From: Diphasiastrum complanatum
Taxonomy: Eukaryota > Streptophyta > Lycopodiopsida > Lycopodiales > Lycopodiaceae
DNA length: 64,000 nucleotides
NCBI GenBank assembly: GCA_029204225.1
Contig: CM055099.1
Span: forward strand, 57,857,982-57,921,981
Direction of reading: 5' to 3'
Both the position numbers and the translations under genes were made by a program. Numbering within the stretch: position 1 is the first letter of the stretch; each line of letters opens with the position of its first letter. Below are positions 34,011 to 45,139 of this stretch, in pieces. The notes under the pieces were generated by a model. It was given only the letters and a program-made list of their open reading frames with translations, did no database searches and was not told the DNA's origin.

Positions 34011-34950
34011 TTTCCTTGGCAAAGTCATGGGGCTTCCATACCCTCGATCAACCATGATATAAACTTCGCATGGCTGATCAACGAGTTACAAACCCTGCTG
34101 GTCATTTGTCAAATATTAAAGTTTGAATAGCAGGTGTCAAATTTGTGATAGATTGTGTCATCTTAGATTTACCAAAAGATAACAATACTTATAAACTCCT
34201 TCTTGGTACACCCTGGTTCCAAATGGCAGGTGTTGTCCAAGATTGGAAGCATAGCAAAATTACCTTTGGCAACCACGATAAACAAGTCACGGTTGACTCA
34301 ACAGGCCATGTCAAGCCCGCCAAGGTATACGATGATTGGTCATCCACAACATATGACGAATCAGATAGTGTCCCAATCCAACCAAAAGGCCACCATACAA
34401 GATCCACGGACATAATCAATTGGGATCAAGCACTAGCCACTTTGGACTGTGCAGATTCCAATCGATGTCGTATCGAAACTGCTACCGAAGATGTGGATAT
34501 TCTCCCATCTTCTACAGACATTGACACACCCATCATCCCACTTATGATAATTGATCTGATTCTTATAGCATGATGCCCAGGAGGACCTAGTGTCTCTACC
34601 GCCCATGTTTCAGAAGAAGGTATTCTTTCCATGGATGATGTAGAAATGACGGATGAACATGTACTCCAATATTCAGATGCCCAACCTTACACACCAAAAT
34701 CAATCCCTAAGGAGATCAAGACTCCAAGATCGTTGGCTCACGTCCAACTGACATCCAAGGTACCCAACACACAAGCATACAAGCCCAAATCCAAAGTGTA
34801 TACATGGGATGTGTATCCAGATGAAGTTTGAAATACAATCGACGATGATATGATACGTGAGGCAACAACACTGCCCACTCAAAAACCACAAAAACCCCGG
34901 TTACAAAAAAATAAAATTACTGATACAAAATTAATCGAGCGTCAACAATA
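34011..34950 (+). pseudogene. Gypsy element 1: protease and linker
   Basis: 34145-34573 reads FVIDCVILDLPKDNNTYKLL, then LGTPWFQMAGVVQDW. This is the C-terminal part of a retropepsin with the 'iLGtpWl' segment of Ty3/gypsy proteases. Beyond about 34400 the sequence is a low-similarity linker with stops (34573, 34829, 34949). Confidence 0.65.
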
Positions 34951-34951
34951 G

Positions 34952-35635
34952 ATGTATGAGAAGCTTAAACAGCCAATTAAGCCCTTGTCCAAGGAGATCG
35001 AATCCAAACCTTCAGACCAAGCTTCCACGTCTGGTAGTGACTCCACTCAGATGCTTCCTAAAGTCCCTAACAACTTTGTGGAACCACCTTTTGATCTTCC
35101 ACAAAAGCTCAAAGATTTCACACTGGATGACGTTGTTATCCAGCTACCTCAGCCACACTGGGAACCTACACCAATTTCCAACTCCTTTGAAGGACCAGCT
35201 AAAACAATTCCGCTAAACCTTAAAGATCATGACGAGGAGATTGATCGAATAGTTCATGTTGGTGCACATCTGTCATCAACCCAACTTTCTGATCTGGAGA
35301 CTTTACTTTGCAAATACAGGGATGTATTTGCATGGAATTATACAGAAATGAAAGGAATCCCACCTACAATAGTGGGCCATAGCATTCCTTTAGAAGACAA
35401 TGCTAAGCCTATTAGGGCTAAACCTTACCGAAGTAACCCTATCTATTGTAAGAGGATCGACGAAGATATTAAGAAATTGCTGGATGTTGGCTTCATTTAT
35501 GAAGTTCAACATACTGATTGGGTATCACCCATTGTGGTTGTACCCAAGAAAAACGGCAAGCTTTGTATCTAAGTCGATCTCAAAAACCTTAATGCGGTTA
35601 CAAAGAAAGACCATTTTCCCTCGGATCATCGGGTG
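34952..35635 (+). pseudogene. Gypsy element 1: reverse transcriptase N-terminal part
   Basis: The frame reads TIPLNLKDHDEEIDRI, LSDLETLLCKYRDVFAWNY, PIRAKPYRSNP, FIYEVQHTDWVSPIVVVPKK and NGKLCI, then a stop and VDLKNLNAVTKKDHF. These are the opening motifs of Ty3/gypsy RT ('...DW.SPiV.VpKknG..R.CvDyr.LN..T.kd.fP'). It breaks at about 35625, before the YxDD site. Confidence 0.8.
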
Positions 35636-35639
35636 CAAT

Positions 35640-36036
35640 GACAATCGATGCCCCTCTATTCAAGCTCGAGGATATACAATTCCAGGCCCCACAGGCCTCA
35701 GCCATCCGAATGGAAAAGTACATACGGCTGATCAAAGAACGAGAAGCTGAAAAAAAAAACTTCGAGAACATTGTGGCCAAGCAAGAGAAGATCATCCTGG
35801 AGTCCCAGAAGTAGCTAGATGACACAACGAAGGCCCTGCAACAAGTCTTGGACAAGGTGAACCAATTGTGGGACACGGCGTGCAAGGCCCAAGCAAGCGC
35901 CCAATCAAAGGTCGGAAGTAAGCTCCGCTTCCAAGTATTTGAAGCCCTGGGGCGGAAGATGAGCGAGCGAAAACAAACGGCACGACGACGAGGCGAGCAG
36001 GATTCGCAAGAGGTTCTCAAGAGGGCTGGAATGTAG
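35640..36036 (+). pseudogene. Unrecognised coiled-coil reading frame
   Basis: Beginning MTIDAPLFKLEDIQF at 35639, the frame is rich in Glu, Lys, Gln and Ala with heptad-like spacing (RLIKEREAEKKNFENIVAKQ, LQQVLDKVNQLWDTACKAQA) and ends in a basic patch (KMSERKQTARRRGEQ). One TAG lies near 35812. Base composition is more GC-rich than the neighbours. It joins the gypsy RT fragment with no spacer. It could be an extra ORF carried by a gypsy element or a host gene fragment. No family recognised. Confidence 0.45.
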
Positions 36037-36154
36037 CGGCCATTGAGAGACTTCCATTTTTGGGAAATAGTTTTGCGGATAATAAGCACCTGGTTTTATG
36101 GAAGCGAACGAAGATCCATGCTTTTCCAAGTGCTGGGTGGAAAGACATCACCGG

Positions 36155-36430
36155 TGTTGCAGTGAGTCCTGCAACAGATTAGGGGTGGATAATGTTACCG
36201 GATTCTAGAGAATCCCCAGATGCCGAGCCAAGCTGAAGACATAGAATATCTCTCACCCATGACCGAGGAGGTCTCAGAAGGAGGAGAGCAGAAGAATGTA
36301 TAAATTGCACTATATTCTATGTGACTTTTTTGTTCGATCGCTTTGAACACAAATTGTGATCACATTGTGCATTGATTTTATTTGTCTATTATAAATCATA
36401 TTTCATCTGGATTGATTATCCCCTCAATAG
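36155..36430 (+). repeat. Hairpin, polypurine-like tract and possible LTR start
   Basis: TGTTGCAG/CTGCAACA (36155-36176) is an 8-bp inverted repeat with a 6-nt loop. It is followed by TTAGGGGTGGATAA and TGTTACC, which resembles a polypurine tract and LTR start at 36193. There is no partner LTR in view. Confidence 0.3.
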
Positions 36431-36650
36431 TTATATGTCGTCGAATCGGAACTCGAACTAGAACCCTTGATCGAACAAGAAATCCAAGTTCCATTTGATG
36501 TTGGAATCACTGGAGAAGAAATCGCAAATGAAAATATGAATGTGGAAAGGCAATCGCCGATGAGAATGCCACGTTTCGATGAAGAATGGCCAGAGGAAGA
36601 AATTGATGATGAAGCCCTAGATAAAATAAAAAATGATGTGTGCATATAGA
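36431..36650 (+). pseudogene. Short acidic reading frame, function unknown
   Basis: Open from about 36431 to 36648: VVESELELEPLIEQEIQVPF, then a segment with EEWPEEEIDDEALDK. Strongly acidic; no family recognised. It sits upstream of the CT array and the gypsy gag, so it may be leader or a small accessory frame of the second gypsy derivative. Confidence 0.25.
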
Positions 36651-36708
36651 AAATGGAAGAAAACTTTTCAAGTGAATGAATTGAGTATGCTAAAAGCCTT
36701 ACACACAT

Positions 36709-36711
<3 letters not shown>

Positions 36712-36794
<83 letters not shown>
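36712..36794. repeat. (CT)n microsatellite, about 41 units
   Basis: Uninterrupted CT run; on the minus strand a (GA)n like that at 1820-1897. Confidence 0.97.
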
Positions 36795-36796
<2 letters not shown>

Positions 36797-36799
36797 AGG

Positions 36800-37230
36800 C
36801 ATTCCGTTAAAATCTCAACCGGAGGCATCTTGTAAGATCTCAACCAAACGCTTTCTATCAAGTCTCGACTGAGGACATTCCGTTAAAATCTCAACCGAAC
36901 CATCCTGTCAAATCTCGACCGGAGACATCTTGTCAGATCTCGACCGAAGGCTTTCTCTCACATCTCAATTGAAGCATTCTATCATATCTCGACCGGAGGT
37001 TTTCTCTCAGATCTCGACCGAAGCTTACTATCATATCTCAACCGAAGGCTTTCTGTTAAATCTCGACCGGAGCCTTCCGACCGAACACATTATGTTAGAT
37101 CTCAACCAAAGCACTCTGTCTGATCTTGACCGGAGCCATTCACTCAAATCTCGACCGGACCTTTCTATCAATTCTCAACGGAGGATTTTCTATCAGCTCT
37201 CAACCAAGAGCTTCAACTTACAATCTGAAT
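36800..37230. repeat. Degenerate ~29-bp tandem array
   Basis: About 15 diverged units built on ATCTCGACCGGAG followed by a CATTCTGTCA-type segment. The core ATCTC(G/A)ACCG(G/A)A recurs every 27-31 bp. It lies between the (CT)n and the gag gene of gypsy element 2, in the position of a 5' leader. Confidence 0.85.
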
Positions 37231-37473
37231 CAAGTCAACTTCAAAACAAAGTCAACTTGATTCTTTGACTAAATCTCAGTGTTTGCCAAATACCACAGTT
37301 CTTTCCCAGTTTATTGCAAAACCCTAACACCAAAAAACAAAACAATTGTGTCATTTGGACACCACCACATTATTTGTCTCTGACTAATATTTTGGCAAAA
37401 AAAAAAAAACAGTCGAGTTACCAAAGATTCCAAGAGGCCTACTTACCCAATCCTACGTTACTCTAGATTTGCT

Positions 37474-38057
37474 ATGGATCGTCCTTACGATCCGAATTCC
37501 ACAGAGGACTATCCACCAGAGATGGTCTCTCCATCAACCGAACAGGCTGGATTCAATAGATATTCTAGGATGAAATCCCAAGTCCAAGAGCCATCAACCA
37601 ACCCATTTGACAGATGGGAACCCATGCATTTTGAAGCTCCATACGATCGACCACACTTTCATGCTCCAGAATCCTCACATGCACGAGCTCACTTAAACGG
37701 AGCTTTTGCAAATAATGTTTCGCGTACTAAAAAATGTACTCCCAAGTTAGATTTACCTAAGTACGACGGCAACAGTGACCCTCAAAGATTTCTTCAAGTT
37801 TTGAGAATGCATGCGATGTCTATGGCGAGACATCACCAGAAGCTATGGTTCAAGTCTTCTCAATGACCATGATCGATCGAACACGAGAATGGTTTTTTAA
37901 TCTTGATCGTGAAGATAAACGAGACTGGTCACTCTTGAAGGACGCATTCATCAAACGATTCAAGCCATTTCGTTTGATCAAAAGTCCTTTTGTCAAGTTG
38001 AGTAACATCAAAATGACAAAAGATGAGAAAGTATGTGACTACATAAAAAGATTTTAA
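37474..38057 (+). pseudogene. Gypsy element 2: Gag (capsid region), frameshifted
   Basis: Two overlapping frames, 37474-37866 and 37845-38057, join through a one-base shift near 37850. The first begins MDRPYDPNSTEDYPPEM and reaches LDLPKYDGNSDPQRFLQVLR. The second has TREWFFNLDREDKRDWSLLK, AFIKRFKPFR and DEKVCDYIKRF, then a stop. This is the Ty3/gypsy Retrotrans_gag domain ('...A..W...l......sW..f...F...F'). Confidence 0.82.
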
Positions 38058-38715
38058 AGATTACAATAGCAAAACATTGCCAAATCAGCTCACGATCACG
38101 GAAGCCACCTCATAGCTTCCACATTAGCCAAAGACTACCCAGACCCAAAAGTGGAACAAAAGCAATACAATGGATTTAGAGATGAGTTTTTGCGAGAGGA
38201 AGAACATACGGAAAGTTTGTTATCCACTCAAATCCCCGATAAAGAGCAATCCCTATAGGGACTTGAAGTATTTTCTGACCTCCTGCAAGCTCAACTCACC
38301 ATGTCATTCCATAGCGCGATAAAATTTTTCATCGGGCTTCGGCGCTATATCCATCATAGTTTTCAGCTGCCTACTGTTCATGACGACCAGCAAAAAATAG
38401 AAGAGATTCCTGAAATTTCTCATATTCCAATGAATCTGCTGAATATAGATGTTGCTAAGGGAACTAGCATCACCTTGTCTCTGTCTTATAAAGATGCTAA
38501 AACAATTTCCTTAAACCTTAAAGACCCTGACGAGGAGATGGATCAAATAGTTTATATTGGTGCACACCTTTCCTCAGAACAACTTTCTAATCTGGAAACT
38601 TTTACTTCGCAAATACAAGGACGCCACTAAATGGGTTGAGGCTCGGGCAACAAAGGATGCCAACACAAAGACTGTAGCGCGTTTTCTTTATAAAAACATT
38701 ATTACACGTTTTTGC
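38058..38715 (+). pseudogene. Gypsy element 2: deletion-fused pol fragments
   Basis: After a stop at 38055, degenerate gag sequence runs to about 38230. 38301-38500 then repeats the pre-protease block of gypsy 1 (FHSAIKFFIGLRRYIHHSFQ). It jumps to the RT opening (ISLNLKDPDEEMDQIVYIGA, LSNLETF) and, after a frame change near 38625, to integrase-core sequence (KWVEARATKDANTKTVARFL). Protease, most of RT, RNase H and the integrase zinc finger are missing. The fragment ends at about 38715, where the minus-strand copia module begins. Confidence 0.72.
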
Positions 38716-38990
38716 TTGTCTCCTCCAACTTTGTCCTTTCTTGATATGTCTCCACCATAAAACTCCATGAATGAGCCTCCATCTCCATCTTGTCACAAGA
38801 TATCATCAACACTTGATGACTTGTCCATGAATAAGTGACATAATGAACCTCCAATATCTTCATTTCCATCAGCAAAAACAACCAAGAATGCTAGTACAAC
38901 TCCAACAATAACATATTGCAAGACAATGTAGCTAGTCCATATCTTGACAATTTGCACACATTCACATTTACTTGAGTTTAAAGACTCCTA
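38716..38990 (-). repeat. Accessory module, minus-strand copy 3
   Basis: Reverse complement of 40740-41010 with scattered substitutions (CAAGATATGGACAAACTAG, TTGCAATATCTTATTGTTGG on the partner strand). It forms the left arm of an inverted repeat whose right arm is at 40740-41010. Confidence 0.85.
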
Positions 38991-40600
38991 CAAAAATAGA
39001 TTCATAACATCTTTGCCAAATGACCTTCCTTTGTTGCTCTTGACTAGCTCCAGATTGCCACCTTCCCTTTTGTGTTGTTGAAGCCCTTTGAGAACAACCT
39101 CTTGATCCTTCTCTTGACCATCAAAGTCATTGAACAAACTTTATTTTCCAGATCCATTACTTGATTTTCTAGCATGAAAACCATGAGAACCAATATCCAC
39201 TTCCATAGCATCATTTACACAAGACGATTTTCCAAAATGTGTGAATAAAGCAAAGTGAGTCGCTTCCACTTGCTTACCTTTCTCTTAAACATCAAAAATA
39301 TCAAAGATATGAATATCTTCAGCTTTGAATGTCTGAATATACTCCCTCTCAAAACATATGATCTAGATCCAACAAGATCTTATCAATGCTTGATTATGAA
39401 TTTCCACAAAGATTAGTGAAAACAATGTCATTGGTGGCACCATCATAAATCAAAAGATAGATTCCAAACTTTACATCCACCATGAAGTAGAGTAGGTGAA
39501 GATGAGTATCAAACCTAATAAATCCAGACTTATTGAGTCCATAACAACCCTCAATAAGCTCACCAATGAGATCTTCCTTGCCTTGAAAAAATTGCCTCTC
39601 GATTTGCTCCATGTAGTCTTCTCCAACAACCTCTTGTCATCTTGATCATGAGTGATCAACTCATAATCATAGAATCCTTCGAGTTGATGAAGAGATGTGA
39701 GATCCATGCTTTGGATCTTCTCAAGAACCAATCTTCCATTGCTCTTTCCTTCATAAGACTCCCTCTTAATGATTGCATCATAAGAAGGAGAAACCTCAAA
39801 GACATTAGAAGCCATGAAAAAAATGATTAGTACCTTCAACATAAGGATGATTGAAGTACTCTCTTTTTTCAAACAAGAATTTCTACTCAATGTTTTAGGT
39901 AATGACTCATATAATAATGATTCTTCCTCATATCATTCATAATGACATCATTCAAAGTACATCCTACTTTGAACTCTTCACATACTTCTCTTCTTTTTGA
40001 CTTGTGATTATCTGCCTCACCAAGTCTCTTGATAGAACCATTTGATCTACTCTCTTTATGAAGACATGTGACACCACCTGTTGCAAAAATAACTTTCTTG
40101 GACTCATCACAAAAGAATGTAGAAGAACCATCTCCTTCATGAATGCACCTAGCAACATCTTTTTCCATATGATCAAAGAAAATCATTAGCAACAATCTTT
40201 TCCAAGGAAGAACCTTCACCTCCATTGATGAAGTTAACTCTTTCCTTACCTTTTGCATGCTTGCACTTGCCATGAAGAACCATCATTATCCTCATAACTA
40301 GCCAAGTTAGCACAAAGATGAACATCTCCAAGAAGCATATTAGATCTTGACCTAGATCTAGCATAAGGAAGCTTGTTAGACTTTGCATAAGATCCACCAA
40401 TCTTATTGATGCTAAAAGAGAACTTTGGAAAGTTGAGACCAATATCCTTTTCCATTCCATCCTTTTTGTTAGCCATAACAAAAGCATCAAGCTTGAAAAG
40501 TCTACCTTGTCTATTGCCCCTAGCAACCAAGATTTCTTCCTTTGTAATGAAACAAGCATTACCACCAAACTTTACCATGTATCCTTTCTCTATCATTTAA
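38991..40600 (-). pseudogene. Internally deleted copia remnant
   Basis: Read on the minus strand from 40596: MIEKGYMVKFGGNACFITKE, then ARGNRQGRLFKLDAF is the protease/pre-integrase region, parallel to family A (MIDKGLDVEFIGDACLISK). Short integrase-like scraps follow (KLPYARSRSRS near 40360). An RT segment lies at about 39390-39620 (IRFDTHLHLLYFMVDVKFGI, YLLIYDGATNDIV), where the YVDD site is lost. Many stops and frame changes. Family A is the closest relative in the window. Confidence 0.65.
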
Positions 40601-40639
40601 CTAATAGTGCAGCATCAAAGGAAGGTTATTTGACAAACA

Positions 40640-41304
40640 TGTTATGGATCTGTTTTTGCGGGTGTTTGAAAAACTCAAGTAAGGTCAAAGCAGCAAGGAA
40701 GTGTTGTTCAAGTTTACTTCACTTGTTCTATCTCATGTTTGAGCTATTTCATGTGAATGTGTGCAAATTGTCAAGATATGGACAAACTAGTTACATTGTC
40801 TTGCAATATCTTATTGTTGGAGTTGTACTAGCATTCTTGACTTGTTTTGCTTATGGAAATGAAACTATTGTAGGTTCATTATGTCACTCATTCATGGCCA
40901 AGTCATCAAGTGTTGATAATATCTTGTGGCAAGATGGAGATGGAGGCTCATTCATGGAGTTTTATGTGGAGACATATCAAGAAAGGACAAAGTTGGAGGA
41001 GGCAAGCAAACAGATGGTCATCACTCACATTTATTGTTTGGTTGCTGTAATTTTCCAGAGAGTCCAAAGTTTGAAACATGGAGGAATCATTTCATTTACA
41101 TTCTATTTGGTTCTTCATGTTCTAGTTATATCTTGATGTGTAAAATTGATGTAAAAAATAGTGAAGCATCCAATTCGGACACTATTCTCTATATCAATTA
41201 TGAAAGATACTTTAGAACCTTAAAAAAGATATCTATACTTAGGATGGAGATCATTCTAAAGTTGGATCAAAGTAGTATGGTGCCAAAACTAGTTGAAGAG
41301 AGAG
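40640..41304 (+). repeat. Accessory module, plus-strand copy 4 (longest)
   Basis: Contains all segments found in the other three copies and runs directly into a polypurine tract (GAAGAGAGAG) and 3' LTR at 41305. Frames across it (40507-41136, 209 codons; 40926-41309, 127 codons) have no recognised domain and are not conserved between copies. Confidence 0.75.
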
Positions 41305-41960
41305 CGTGAGAGATTTCAACTAGTTTAGTCTAGTTTAGTCATATTTTGGTAAATTGTTAATATGAGACCAAAACTCATTTTAGACTTAGAGATAAATTTT
41401 TTGAAGTTATATTAGTTTAAAATACATTCAATAAACACTTTTTGAAAGTGTGGAAAAGTTAGTAGTTGAGTTTGAGAGAGATTCAAATTTAAACTTTGGG
41501 TACATTGAATCTAAACCAAAAAAATAGTAGGGTTAGCATTTTGGAAGGAAAGCTAAGTGGCCAAATAGGGCTTGGACCTATCATAAAAGGAGAAAACCCA
41601 TGGAGAGACACATCTTCTCTCTTCTCTCTCTCATTTCACCAGTATACATGGTTCTCTTTGGGTTCTATTACTCATTGGTGCACTCTGTTGATGATATCTT
41701 GCAATCTTGTGTGTAGAATGCTTATATTTTGTTATTTTTGGTTTCACACATGTGAAATACAATAGGGTACTGTAATTGTACGGACAACAACTATATTTTA
41801 TGTTTTGGTTCATGTTTGATCAGTATCTCTTAGAGTTTGCATCTCATTTTGTATGTAAATGCTGATTTTTCTACATTGTCAAGATTGTTGGTTTGCTCCT
41901 TTTGTAACCAAAGATCAGGGACATGGATTGGATCTTGAATTATCTCCTTCACAAAGAATA
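41305..41960 (+). repeat. 3' LTR of a copia derivative (plus strand)
   Basis: Starts CGTGAGAGATT (TG mutated to CG) after the polypurine tract. It is homologous to 7107-7760, with a TATA-like CATAAAAGG near 41583 and TTCACACATGTGAA at 41743-41756. The right edge is approximate; homology to the 7.1-kb LTR continues to about 41940. Confidence 0.65.
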
Positions 41961-42077
41961 CATTGCTAATATATTGACAAAGCCTCTTCAAAAGAATTCT
42001 ATTTTGAAGCTTAGATCAGCCCTGGGCTTAATTAGTAAAGTTATGTTATCATCCAACTATATTGTAAGGAGGAGTAT

Positions 42078-42500
42078 TGAACTTTCACAATTCTAGCTTG
42101 ATCAATTTTGGTCACATGCATTGTAATTGGCAAGATGGCCATGTAAGTAAATTTCACACGTGCCAAATAGCATAGGATGCTTTCCCAAAACTTCATTCCT
42201 CATATTACATTTGTGGCATCTTTGAATGAGACCAAAATGTGCTTAGATAAGCTAGAGAAATTCTGGGAGATAAAAATAACATGTTTTACATTGTTTTTGG
42301 ATCTTGAAATTTTGACCCAATATTAGGGTGGATCCAATGACCTATTAAGTTAGATGTTAGGGTTAGGGTATGATAAGACCAGAGATGCCCTAAATGTTCA
42401 GATCCAAGCTCGAAATATATAAAGATGTGATGGGATCTCCATCCAAATATAAAGAAAAATCGAGTTTTTTCACTTCCATCGAATTGTCTTTGAGTGGCAA
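42078..42500 (+). repeat. Truncated LTR homologous to the 14434 solo LTR
   Basis: Starts TGAACTTTCACAATTCTAGC, and with gaps follows 14434-14790, including CACGTGCCAAATAGCATAGG and a TATATAAAG box near 42415. It is truncated before the palindrome region by the opposite-strand LTR. Confidence 0.65.
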
Positions 42501-42854
42501 GTTATAGCAAAGCCAACACTTTGACTTGATCACTCATCAAATTACATTAACACAAGTGTCACAAGCCTATTTACAAGCCTAACTAGCTCGAGATTGCATC
42601 ATAAACTACTTTTGGCTCAATAGAGACATTACATGAGGATTTGACCAATTTGCCATCTATGCCAATTTTTGGCCCTATCACAACTCTACACAAAGATGTT
42701 TGACATAAAAACTTATGAAACTCATAAAGCTATGATAGATGACATTTTATAACTATTTTACACATGTGAAAACATGCTCCACACATGTGAAATGTACTCA
42801 CAAATATAAAAACATAAAATCACCAAGATAGATTGTTGACTATTTTTCACACTC
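42501..42854 (-). repeat. 3' LTR start region of a minus-strand copia
   Basis: At 42854 the minus strand starts TGTGAAAAATAG, preceded by the polypurine-like TTTTGAGGAG (42855-42864). Two CACATGTG palindromes lie at about 42761-42768 and 42782-42789, similar in position to the U3 palindrome of family A. The left limit is where homology to the plus-strand LTR ends. Confidence 0.5.
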
Positions 42855-42934
42855 CTCAAAAATTAGCTTGATAAAATCAAGGAGTTTGTCAAACTTTTTG
42901 AGTGAATCCTTTTGTATGTATATGAAGTAAAGAA

Positions 42935-43780
42935 CTAGCAGAAGGATCCATCATAGTAGCACCTTGCCAAATCCATGATAAGACCTCTTTGGTAGATCTC
43001 TTGCCAATATCTTTGAAGAGTATTCCACCAATTTGCCACTATTTCAATGTGCCTCCTCCATGCTTGATGATGATCTTTGATTTGAAAGTTGAACTTGCAT
43101 GAAGATGGCTGCACCAATAGAAATAGAAATCTGAGACTTCCATGCCTCATAAATGTCACAAAGATCATAGAGATCAAGATCATAAGACGAGCAAAAGTGT
43201 AGATCTTCAAGATTAAGCATACTAGCTTGACTAGTCCACTTACTATGAACTTTATCCATGATGGATCTAATCTTGAAATCAAATGCAATCTTGATCTTTT
43301 TGAGACTAAACACTTGCTCAAAGATGTAAGTGTCCTCTTTGGATGCTTCACTTAATCTCAAGAGAAGTTTACAAATTGTCTCAAAACATGTAAAAACATG
43401 AATTTTCAAACTATGAGTATCAAACTCAATTTTGTCTTACAAAATCCAAGAGCATACTTTTGATAACACAATCTCTTGCTTTCAAAGAACTTTGGAAACA
43501 TATCTAAGCCTTTCATGACCAGAAATATGTTCATATAGTAGGCATCATACAAAACTAGTATTGTCTCTCTTGAACTTTGAGATGTAGAAATCTCAATAAA
43601 ACAAGATAGTGCATCAAGTAATGGAAGAGAAGCATAAGTGAGAATGTTAAAGTGGATACCACTTGAAATTTGCCTCTCTTTACCATAAAAGATGAGCCAC
43701 AAAGACTTGGCCATCCATCTTGAAGATCCCCTCAGAATCATATGTTGAAAAGGCTCCTCCTCAAACCTTGACCCCTTCAC
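42935..43780 (-). pseudogene. Heavily degraded copia pol C-terminal region
   Basis: Three overlapping minus-strand frames (42935-43351, 43044-43409, 43406-43780) lie between an LTR and a copia integrase fragment, so by position they should be RT/RNase H. Sequence support is weak: only scattered resemblance to the RNase H tail near 42960. Called mainly from context. Confidence 0.4.
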
Positions 43781-43805
43781 ATCATGATGACTTCTTTACT
43801 CTCAA

Positions 43806-44624
43806 TCACTTTTGAAATAGAGAGCATAATGATTTGAGATGCTTATCCACCAAGGAGGCTTTATAGGCCTCCTTGGTAGATAAGCATCCAACCATGATCC
43901 ATGAGTTTGGATCATCCATCCTCCTTGTTTCCAAGGGGATATGTGAAAAGCAAGAACCTCCAAAGACACTAAGGTAATCAACCTTAGGCTTCAATAATAA
44001 TACTTCATATGGTGTATTTCCTCCAAGAGCTCCACCACTCCTCAAGGCTTTGATCTTCAATGAGAATTCCATCTCAACATATGCTTTGAATAATAGGAAA
44101 TGATCATGCACCATAAATCTTGAAAAAAGAAGAAATGTGCATCTTGTGTGATCATCCTCCTTTGAAGACTTGGATGCATAAGCAACATCAAGAGATTTTG
44201 CACTTTCTCTTGTGTTAAATTTGTAGATGTCTTCATATCTAGATCCACATGCAAGGATCTCACCATCCTTCTTGATCACACAATTGTCAATGTGGAAATT
44301 GACATCAAGACCACCATCAAGCAATTTCCCAACACTTATAAGATTCTTCGTAACCTTGGGAACAAAAAGAACCTTTTGAAGAGATAAAACATTTGATGAT
44401 GCAAGGTTCAAGAGAATAGTCCCTAATCCTTCATCACTTGCAATATATATGGACTTCTTGATTCCTTCATAAGACATAATAGTTGAAAAGATATCCTTGG
44501 AGCTACACATATACCAAGAGTCATCCATCTTTAAGGTGAAAGAGGAGAATTTTGATGCCATAAGTGAGCATTCTCCATCACTTGCAATAAAGTCTTCTTT
44601 CAATCCAACGTAGAGCCTTACCAA
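43806..44624 (-). pseudogene. Internally deleted copia protease-integrase frame, 272 codons still open
   Basis: Reads TLKMDDSWYMCSSKDIFSTI and ASDEGLGTILLNLA, then VLSLQKVLFVPKVTKNLISV and GKLLDGGLDVNFHIDNCVIK (protease region; the DSG is now DSW). It then shows compressed integrase pieces (LFSRFMVHDHFLLFKAYVEM, SLKIKALRSGG) and the post-integrase segment NTPYEVLLLKPKVDYLSVFG. Protease and integrase have lost internal blocks, yet the frame is still open. Not expected to be functional. Confidence 0.7.
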
Positions 44625-45139
44625 TTATTAATTTGCATTTTGTAATGGCCAAGTAATTACTTTGCTATGCTCAACATAGAATATTTGTTTCAAAAAAATT
44701 TATTGTTAAATTAATTAAACACATTTCTAATAATTTTTTCTCTTTATTGTTTTATTTTCAAGTGTGGGCCCTTGTAGTGAATTTTGTGACGTGTGAAAAG
44801 AATTGAAATAAAAGATCAGCTAGCATTTTAAAGACGAAGGCAGAAAAAAGAGACCGAGAAAGATTGGCACGGCGTGAGATAGTTGTAGAACATTAATTAC
44901 ATGTTTTGGAAAGTACTGAAGTTGATTACAAGTCTAGTATGTTTGTTGCACTTTACTTTTGTGTATTTAATCAAATCTATGTGGCCATTATGGAGTTCAA
45001 TGCCAAATTAGCTACTTCTGATAACTAGTCTTGATTCTAGCTCATAGTTTGGATCTAGATTTTTTATTTGTGCATCTTCCATCACTTTTAGGATTGATTG
45101 GGATTGAGTTTGTTGTAAAATTTTGTCAAGACCAAGTCC
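44625..45139. other. Non-coding; dispersed repeat copy 2 at 44892-44996
   Basis: AT-rich. 44892-44996 repeats 3273-3374. It provides the left flank of the gene-like region that follows. Confidence 0.6.

Noticed and set aside
35598-36129. Minus-strand frames up to 163 codons opposite the coiled-coil ORF
   Set aside because: Composition (Ser/Arg/Cys-rich) is typical of antisense shadows of a Glu/Lys-rich frame.
36424-36861. 145-codon minus-strand frame with long RERERE run
   Set aside because: Produced by the (CT)n tract on the opposite strand.
40507-41136. 209-codon plus-strand frame across the accessory module
   Set aside because: Stops and indels in the other three copies show it is not conserved; its first part is antisense to the copia protease remnant.
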